From Agarivorans sp. Alg241-V36 (GTDB lineage: Bacteria > Pseudomonadota > Gammaproteobacteria > Enterobacterales > Celerinatantimonadaceae): a stretch of 64,000 nucleotides of DNA. Made by a program: the position numbers and the translations under genes. The notes beneath the pieces were generated by a model that saw only the letters and a list, made by a program, of their open reading frames with translations, did not search any database and was not told the origin of the DNA. The DNA lies in NCBI RefSeq assembly GCF_900537085.1, contig NZ_UNRE01000003.1:1-64000 (forward strand). Direction: 5' to 3'. Shown here in pieces: positions 59,257-64,000 of the stretch. How positions within the stretch are numbered: the stretch's first letter is position 1; each line of letters opens with the position of its first letter.

Positions 59257-60264
59257 ATGTCAACAAGACGAATCACCGTCATACCTGGAGATGGTATTGG
59301 CCCTAGTATTATCGAAAGTGCAATCGCGATTATGGATAAAGCGGGTTGTGGTTTCGAATATGATTTTGCCAACGCCGGCCTAGCAGCGCTAGAAAGCGAT
59401 GGCAGCCTGTTGCCTGAAAAATCACTGCAACTTATCGAACAAAATGGCATCGCCCTTAAAGGCCCTCTAACCACACCGGTTGGCACTGGCTTTACTTCTA
59501 TCAACGTGTCTATGCGTAAACACTTTGACCTTTACGCCAACCTACGCCCTGTACGTTCATTTGTTGGTACCAAAGCACGCTACGAAGATGTAGATATTAT
59601 TACCGTTCGTGAAAACACCCAAGGCATGTACTCAGGTGTTGGCCAAAAGCGCAGCGAAGATGGCTCAAGCGCCGAAGCGATGAGTATTATAACTCGAGAC
59701 GGCGCAGAGCGTATTGTTAAGTTTGCCTACGAATTAGCTCGCCGCGAAGGCCGTAAAAAAGTAACTGCAGTTCATAAAGCAAACATCATGAAATCGACGT
59801 CAGGTTTGTTCCTAGAAGTGGCTCGTGAAGTGGCTAAGCAATACCCAGACATCGAATCTGAAGAGATGATTGTAGACGCAGCCTGTATGAACTTAGTGAT
59901 GTACCCAGAGCGTTTCGACGTGATGGTTACCACCAACTTGTTTGGTGATATTTTGTCAGACTTATGTGCTGGTTTAGTGGGCGGCCTTGGTATGGCTCCT
60001 GGCGCCAATATTGGTGAACGAGCAGCCATTTTTGAAGCCGTGCACGGTAGCGCACCAGATATTGCCGGCCAAGATATTGCTAACCCAACTTCAGTTATTC
60101 TAGCCAGTATTCAAATGCTTGAATATTTAGGCATGGAAGACAAAGCCGCTAATATTCTTAGTGCAGTGAAAGACGTTATCGCTAGCGGTGACAGAACCAC
60201 TCGCGATTTAGGTGGCACAGCCGGTACTAAAGAGTTTACTCAAGCGATTTTAGATCGCCTATAA
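59257..60264 (+). CDS. Isocitrate dehydrogenase, probably NAD-dependent
   Basis: A 335-aa member of the isocitrate/isopropylmalate dehydrogenase family, shorter than the 416-aa E. coli NADP enzyme. TPVGTGFTSINVSMRKHFDLYANLRP contains the substrate-binding Ser/Asn/Arg set, and DILSDLCAGLVGG contributes Mg ligands. In HGSAPDIAGQDIANP the positions that are Lys-Tyr in NADP enzymes are D268-I269, indicating NAD. The ATG at 59257 has AGGAAGAG upstream; an in-frame TTG at 59164 would add unconserved residues. Isopropylmalate or homoisocitrate activity is less likely. Confidence 0.88.
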   Translation: MSTRRITVIPGDGIGPSIIESAIAIMDKAGCGFEYDFANAGLAALESDGSLLPEKSLQLIEQNGIALKGPLTTPVGTGFTSINVSMRKHFDLYANLRPVRSFVGTKARYEDVDIITVRENTQGMYSGVGQKRSEDGSSAEAMSIITRDGAERIVKFAYELARREGRKKVTAVHKANIMKSTSGLFLEVAREVAKQYPDIESEEMIVDAACMNLVMYPERFDVMVTTNLFGDILSDLCAGLVGGLGMAPGANIGERAAIFEAVHGSAPDIAGQDIANPTSVILASIQMLEYLGMEDKAANILSAVKDVIASGDRTTRDLGGTAGTKEFTQAILDRL

Positions 60265-60291
60265 ACACCAAATAGCAGCATAAGTAACAAC

Positions 60292-60318
60292 AAAAAGGCA
60301 GCCTAGGCTGCCTTTTTT
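60292..60318 (+). terminator. Bidirectional terminator between icd and rlmM
   Basis: Stem AAAAAGGCAGCC / GGCTGCCTTTTTT with a two-base TA centre. It has an A-run on one side and a T-run on the other and serves both convergent genes. Confidence 0.9.
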
Positions 60319-60341
60319 AATGCTCAAGTCTTGTTGCTACC

Positions 60342-61403
60342 CTAGTAAACCCGCGCAAATACCGTGATCTCTTCTCGGTCATGATAGAGATGTTTAGCCC
60401 TTACCTCATGCTCAAAACCCAGCTCACTTAAACCCTCTTTAAGTAAGTTAAGATCTTGGTTTACCTCAGCAAAACGTTGCTTCATTGGCAGCTTCAAATT
60501 AAACATGGCATATTGACACCAGCCGTTTGCCAACCACTTCAGCATTAAACGACTTACTTTAGCCGGGCGCTCTACCATGTCGCAAACTAGCCAGCTCACA
60601 TTGCTTCGCTCAGGCTGGTATTTAAAGCCATCTTCACGATAGTGCTGCACTTGGCCGGTATCCATTAAGGATTGAGCCATTGGGCCATTATCAATGGCGG
60701 CTACGAACATATTTCGTCTTACCAACTGGTAAGTCCAACCGCCCGGGCATGCTCCCAAATCAACAGCGTGTTGGCCATTTTGAATATACTGCTCTCGCTC
60801 CTCGTCATTTAACAACACCATAAAGGCTTCATCTAATTTGAGCGTAGAACGACTTGGCGCTTCAGCTGGAAACTTAAGGCGCAAGATACCGTTGTGCTGT
60901 GCGTTACCATTTCGAGTATCAGAATAACCTAACCAACAATGAGTACCGCTAACAAAAAACAACTGCATGGCTGGCAACTTAGGGTTGGTATTTTTGGTCA
61001 GCCACTGGTGCTTAACCAAGGCATTTTCCAAAGGCCGAGTAAATTTTTTACAAAAGCTAGACAAGGCTTTGCCATCGTTAGTATCGGGGTATTCCAAGCG
61101 CAAACTGCCACACTTTGGTAGCTTTTGCTCCACCGCAAGAATAGATGCGACGCGATTTGCCTCATCGAGCTGCAACTCTGCAAGCGCCAAAAACCAGTGT
61201 CTAGCGAAGACCAACTGACGAAAGTCGGTAGCTTGATACAACGCTTGTGCGTGCTCTGATTGATAACAACTAAACTCCACAAAACCTGCTCCACTGCTGG
61301 CTTTGGCGTAACCAAAGAAGCCTAGTTGCTCAGCATGAAACTGGATCTCTGCGGCACAGTCGCTCTCAAAGCCGGTGCGACAATACAAAATTACACTACT
61401 CAT
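60342..61403 (-). CDS. rlmM: 23S rRNA (cytidine(2498)-2'-O)-methyltransferase
   Basis: SAM-dependent 2'-O-methyltransferase of 23S rRNA C2498. It is 353 aa from ATG 61403. An N-terminal THUMP-like region is followed by a Rossmann core with VDLGACPGGWTYQLVRRNM (SAM site) near 220-238 and DNGPMAQSLMDTGQV, almost identical to E. coli RlmM. GAGAAG precedes the ATG; a GTG two codons earlier overlaps that site. It overlaps the ygdD end by eight bases. Confidence 0.96.
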   Translation of the reverse strand: MSSVILYCRTGFESDCAAEIQFHAEQLGFFGYAKASSGAGFVEFSCYQSEHAQALYQATDFRQLVFARHWFLALAELQLDEANRVASILAVEQKLPKCGSLRLEYPDTNDGKALSSFCKKFTRPLENALVKHQWLTKNTNPKLPAMQLFFVSGTHCWLGYSDTRNGNAQHNGILRLKFPAEAPSRSTLKLDEAFMVLLNDEEREQYIQNGQHAVDLGACPGGWTYQLVRRNMFVAAIDNGPMAQSLMDTGQVQHYREDGFKYQPERSNVSWLVCDMVERPAKVSRLMLKWLANGWCQYAMFNLKLPMKQRFAEVNQDLNLLKEGLSELGFEHEVRAKHLYHDREEITVFARVY

Positions 61404-61767
61404 TTGCACTTCTCTTTGTTGGCAAAGCTAAGCTTAGCCAAGCAATAATCAAAATAAATCCGCCAATTGGGGTTATTGGCCCAAACACCTTTGAGCCCAA
61501 AAAAGCCAAGCAGTATAAGCTACCAGCAAATAGCCAACCACCCAAAATCCACAACACAGCCGTTAATCGGCGTTTATCTATCACCACCAAGGCCGCCACT
61601 AAATGAATGATTTGATAAAATACACCGATTTCAATCCACGATAACTGCGCTTCACCCAAAAAACGACTAAAACCATGCGCCGCACCCGCGCCCATTATCA
61701 CGGTCACCGCTCCACTAAGTGCCAGTAACAGTCGCAAAGCCCAAGGTGTTTGATTAAGCGTACTCAT
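61396..61767 (-). CDS. ygdD: DUF423 inner-membrane protein YgdD
   Basis: A 123-aa protein with four predicted TM helices. The N-terminal LLALSGAVTVIMGAGAAHGF and GSLYCLAF...TPIGGFILIIAWL are the DUF423 signature. Function unknown. The ATG at 61767 overlaps the gcvA stop by four bases. The order gcvA-ygdD-rlmM is conserved with E. coli. Confidence 0.94.
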   Translation of the reverse strand: MSTLNQTPWALRLLLALSGAVTVIMGAGAAHGFSRFLGEAQLSWIEIGVFYQIIHLVAALVVIDKRRLTAVLWILGGWLFAGSLYCLAFLGSKVFGPITPIGGFILIIAWLSLALPTKRSANE

Positions 61768-62690
61768 TCTGCATCCACCAAACCTTCATTAACAAACTCT
61801 TGTTGCTCTTGCTCAACCAGAGAAATCATCCATTCTCGAAACGCAACCAACTTGCCTTGTTCGGCTTGGCTGGGTTTGCATACCATGTAATAGGCATTTT
61901 TGCTTAACAAGACTTGCTCGAAGGGACAGACCAAGCGGCCTGCTTCAATCTCAGGCTTGGCCAATACGCTATGCCCTAGAGCAACCCCCTGCCCATAAAC
62001 TGCTGCTTGCAGCACCATGGTTGAGTGAGAAAAAATAGGGCCGTGGTTTACATTCATTTGCCGTAATCCCACCAACTTAAACCAGGCTTTCCAATCGTGA
62101 CGGGCGGTATCATGTAACAAAGTGTGATATTGCAAATCTTCAGGTTTAGTGAGGGCTTTATCGCCTACCAACAAACTAGGAGCACACACTGGAACTAAAT
62201 ACTCAGTATGTAGTTTGTCGGCACGCAGACCTGACCAATTTCCCCGGCCATAATAAATCGCAACATCAACATCTTCTGTTAATGAGCCTTCGTATAAATC
62301 GACGGCTTTAATTCGTACATCAATATCGGGATGCATCTCACTAAATTGCGATAAACGTGGTACCAGCCATTGAATAGCAAAACTGGGTTGTAAACTAACC
62401 GTAATGGTTCCTTTAGCGCCTCGTGCTAACAAACGATCGGTGGCTTCGGTTAAAGAAATAAATATATCTTTAATATCTAAGAAGTAGCCTTGACCTTCTT
62501 CGGTTAGCAGTAAGGCCCTGTTTTTCCTTCGAAAAAGCTTTAACCCTAAGAATTCTTCTAAGGCTTTTATTTGGTGACTAACAGCTGCTTGGGTCACAAA
62601 AAGCTCTTCAGCAGCTCGAGTAAAACTAAGATGCCTAGCAGCCGCTTCAAAGGCTTTTAAGGCATTAAGTGGAGGCAAACGACGCGCCAT
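61764..62690 (-). CDS. gcvA: LysR-type transcriptional regulator GcvA
   Basis: Regulates the glycine-cleavage operon and gcvB. It is 308 aa. The N-terminal winged HTH LSFTRAAEELFVTQAAVSHQIKALEEFLG is nearly identical to E. coli GcvA, with the effector domain at about 95-300. It is divergent from the GcvB sRNA gene, the arrangement by which GcvA controls gcvB in E. coli. On the minus strand TATAAT at 62733-62738 is a likely -10. It heads gcvA-ygdD-rlmM. Confidence 0.96.
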   Translation of the reverse strand: MARRLPPLNALKAFEAAARHLSFTRAAEELFVTQAAVSHQIKALEEFLGLKLFRRKNRALLLTEEGQGYFLDIKDIFISLTEATDRLLARGAKGTITVSLQPSFAIQWLVPRLSQFSEMHPDIDVRIKAVDLYEGSLTEDVDVAIYYGRGNWSGLRADKLHTEYLVPVCAPSLLVGDKALTKPEDLQYHTLLHDTARHDWKAWFKLVGLRQMNVNHGPIFSHSTMVLQAAVYGQGVALGHSVLAKPEIEAGRLVCPFEQVLLSKNAYYMVCKPSQAEQGKLVAFREWMISLVEQEQQEFVNEGLVDAE

Positions 62691-62747
62691 TTTAACATCC
62701 CATTAACGGATAAGTTTTTCTAATCTATGGTCATTATAATTTATCTG

Positions 62748-62776
62748 TTGTTGTAGGACCAGTTGCAGATTACTAT
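62748..62776 (+). promoter_or_regulatory. Probable gcvB promoter
   Basis: -35 TTGTTG (62748-62753), 17-bp spacer, -10 TACTAT (62771-62776), predicting a start near 62783. This gives an RNA of about 200 nt, the size of E. coli GcvB. It overlaps the divergent gcvA promoter region, allowing joint control by GcvA. Confidence 0.6.
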
Positions 62777-62782
62777 GCACAC

Positions 62783-62985
62783 GCAATCAGGCGAAGGGGT
62801 CTGACGCAGCATCTAAAATCAAGGTGTTATGTCAGGCCTCTTTGAGTAATTACCGGATTTGTAATTACTTGATTGCTATGTTGTGTTTGCATTTGTCAGC
62901 CCTTTTGCTGGCTTCCCTGTTTCTTATTTTGACTCTGTCTGTCAAAAAGAATTTTAAGCCACTGTTTATGCAGTGGCTTTTTTTT
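62783..62985 (+). ncRNA. gcvB: GcvB small regulatory RNA
   Basis: Hfq-dependent trans-acting sRNA that represses many amino-acid and peptide transporter mRNAs. The G/U-rich seed region TGCTATGTTGTGTTTGCATT (about 62874-62893) matches GcvB R1, and ACTCTGTCTGTC (62932-62943) matches the conserved R2 sequence CCCTGTCTGTCC. The 3' end is a terminator: stem AAGCCACTG (62956-62964) / CAGTGGCTT (62971-62979) plus T-run. Location divergent from gcvA confirms identity. The 5' end is inferred from the promoter. A 60-codon frame inside is not a gene. Confidence 0.88.
62956..62985 (+). terminator. GcvB terminator
   Basis: A 9-bp stem AAGCCACTG/CAGTGGCTT with loop TTTATG followed by a run of Ts. In GcvB this hairpin and the U-tract also form the Hfq-binding 3' end. 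The remaining 62986-63099 holds no recognisable feature before the MFS gene end. Confidence 0.9.
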
Positions 62986-63099
62986 GCTTTAAATTCAAGG
63001 AAGTAGTCTTAAGAACATGATGAGCTGTTTGAAAAGCGCACTAAACCAAACATTAAAAAAAATAATCTTTGATCTAACTCACTAAACAGCCCTAGTTCA

Positions 63100-64000
63100 C
63101 TATACAGACAGAGATAGTTGCCGTTTTTGTTGATATTGATAAAACCACAGGCTTAACAAACCCAGAAGCAAAATGGGTAGTGCTGCGTAATTGACCGCTT
63201 GCCAACCCAAAGAGTGCTCTAACCAGCCAGCAGACAAAGCCGATATTGCCACCAAAGAAAACACCGTAAACTCGTTAGTAGCCTGTGCTTTAGCCTTCTC
63301 GGAAGGTCGATAAGACTGAGTAAACAACTGGGTAGCACCAATAAACATGAAGTTCCAACCAATGCCTAACAAACTTAAAGCCAAGGCAAAATGGCCAAAA
63401 CTATTACCCATTAAATTAATCGCCACGCAGGCAAACATTAGCCAAAGACCAATAAACATCACACGAAGTAAGCCGATGCGTTGAATGAGGTGCCCGGTAA
63501 CAAAAGACGGAGCGAACATGCCCAAGACATGCCATTCGATAACACTGGCTGATTGGGAGAAAGCGTAACCATGGTGATGCATAGCTAGCGGAGTTGCTGT
63601 CATCAATAAGTTCATTACAAAGTAGCTCACGGCTGCAGCAAGCATTGCAACCCAAAAGCCAGGCCCTTTAATAAGGTCTAACAATGGCCTCGCGTCTTGC
63701 GCTTCTAATTCTGGATTAACAAGGGGTTTAAACCGAATCAGCAGCAATAAAATTAGCGCAATGATGTATAAGCCCAGAAGACCAACAAATGCCCCAATAA
63801 ATGGCTGTTCAGGCCACCAATTTTGGCTATAGATAGCTAAGTTAGGCCCAACCACAGCAGCAATAACGCCGCCTACCATTATTGTGGAAATTGCTCTCGG
63901 CTGTTGATCGTCATCACACAGTTCGATGGCTGCAAACCGATAAAGCATTCCAAAACCAATCCCAATACCTAACAAGAATGTGGCGACGCAGAACAACAAG
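63100..64000 (-). CDS. Major facilitator superfamily transporter (partial)
   Basis: C-terminal 300 or so residues of an MFS permease running off the window end; the true start is not present. About eight to nine TM helices are visible (FLLGIGIGFGMLY, GGVIAAVVGPNLAIY, AFVGLLGLYIIALILLLLIRF and others), with a charged central loop near 90-105 dividing the two six-helix halves. The substrate cannot be assigned. It faces GcvB convergently. Confidence 0.85.
   Translation of the reverse strand, partial: LLFCVATFLLGIGIGFGMLYRFAAIELCDDDQQPRAISTIMVGGVIAAVVGPNLAIYSQNWWPEQPFIGAFVGLLGLYIIALILLLLIRFKPLVNPELEAQDARPLLDLIKGPGFWVAMLAAAVSYFVMNLLMTATPLAMHHHGYAFSQSASVIEWHVLGMFAPSFVTGHLIQRIGLLRVMFIGLWLMFACVAINLMGNSFGHFALALSLLGIGWNFMFIGATQLFTQSYRPSEKAKAQATNEFTVFSLVAISALSAGWLEHSLGWQAVNYAALPILLLGLLSLWFYQYQQKRQLSLSV

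Noticed and set aside
62824-63006. A 60-codon open frame with hydrophobic product upstream of the MFS gene
   Set aside because: It lies within the GcvB RNA and its terminator stem, and has no ribosome site; the conservation pattern is that of the sRNA.

Overview
The window is chromosomal DNA of a gammaproteobacterium. Gene content and order closely match Escherichia, Vibrio and Shewanella: gmhB beside an rRNA operon, rcsF-trmO-proS, the rpsB-tsf-pyrH-frr-uppS-cdsA-ispC-rseP-bamA-skp-lpx-dnaE-accA block, map-glnD-dapD-yaeH, yqcC-truC/syd-queF, ppnN-xni and gcvA-ygdD-rlmM with the GcvB sRNA. Many chemotaxis and cyclic-di-GMP genes, two LamB-type porins with MalM partners, an NAD-type isocitrate dehydrogenase and moderate GC suggest a marine Alteromonadales/Vibrionales-type organism. 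An Agarivorans-like genus is possible, but I cannot fix the genus from sequence alone.

Layout. 1-602: 5' end of a 16S rRNA gene (minus strand) with boxA leader and tandem P2/P1 promoters. 603-6975: gmhB, a chemoreceptor and a large hybrid sensor kinase, all minus. 7144-12816: rcsF, trmO, a hexapeptide acyltransferase, proS, a patatin phospholipase and a diguanylate cyclase, all plus. 12794-33019: about 20 kb of minus-strand essential genes covering translation, isoprenoid and phospholipid synthesis, outer-membrane assembly, lipid A, DNA polymerase III and acetyl-CoA carboxylase. It starts at a stringent-type rpsB promoter with an S2 leader and ends in tilS. 33327-38397: map, glnD, dapD, yaeH, plus. 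38457-46074: a sugar-uptake island with ptsG divergent from lamB, then a convergent minus-strand lamB-like/malM/malM cluster. 46075-50857: truC-yqcC, a three-gene DUF3549/small protein/DUF2310 set, syd and queF. 50872-60264: a TPR protein with a dead GGDEF domain, an active GGDEF enzyme, ppnN, xni, a dCache-type chemoreceptor and icd. 60342-64000: rlmM, ygdD, gcvA (minus), GcvB (plus) and a truncated MFS transporter.

How it works together. Most of the window is housekeeping. The main regulated system is carbohydrate uptake. Both porin promoter regions carry good CRP sites and a shared inverted repeat, GAAA-N4-TTTC, resembling a LacI-family operator. In the second promoter a CRP site lies exactly at -41.5 from a perfect TATAAT box. 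Hairpins between lamB-like, malM-2 and malM-1 probably grade expression.

I found no mobile element, prophage, CRISPR array, toxin-antitoxin pair or defence island, and no candidate for a wholly new multi-gene system. The best leads are the shared porin operator, the tandem MalM/attenuator layout, the paired dead and active GGDEF proteins, the small HTH/coiled-coil protein and the double-sensor hybrid kinase.
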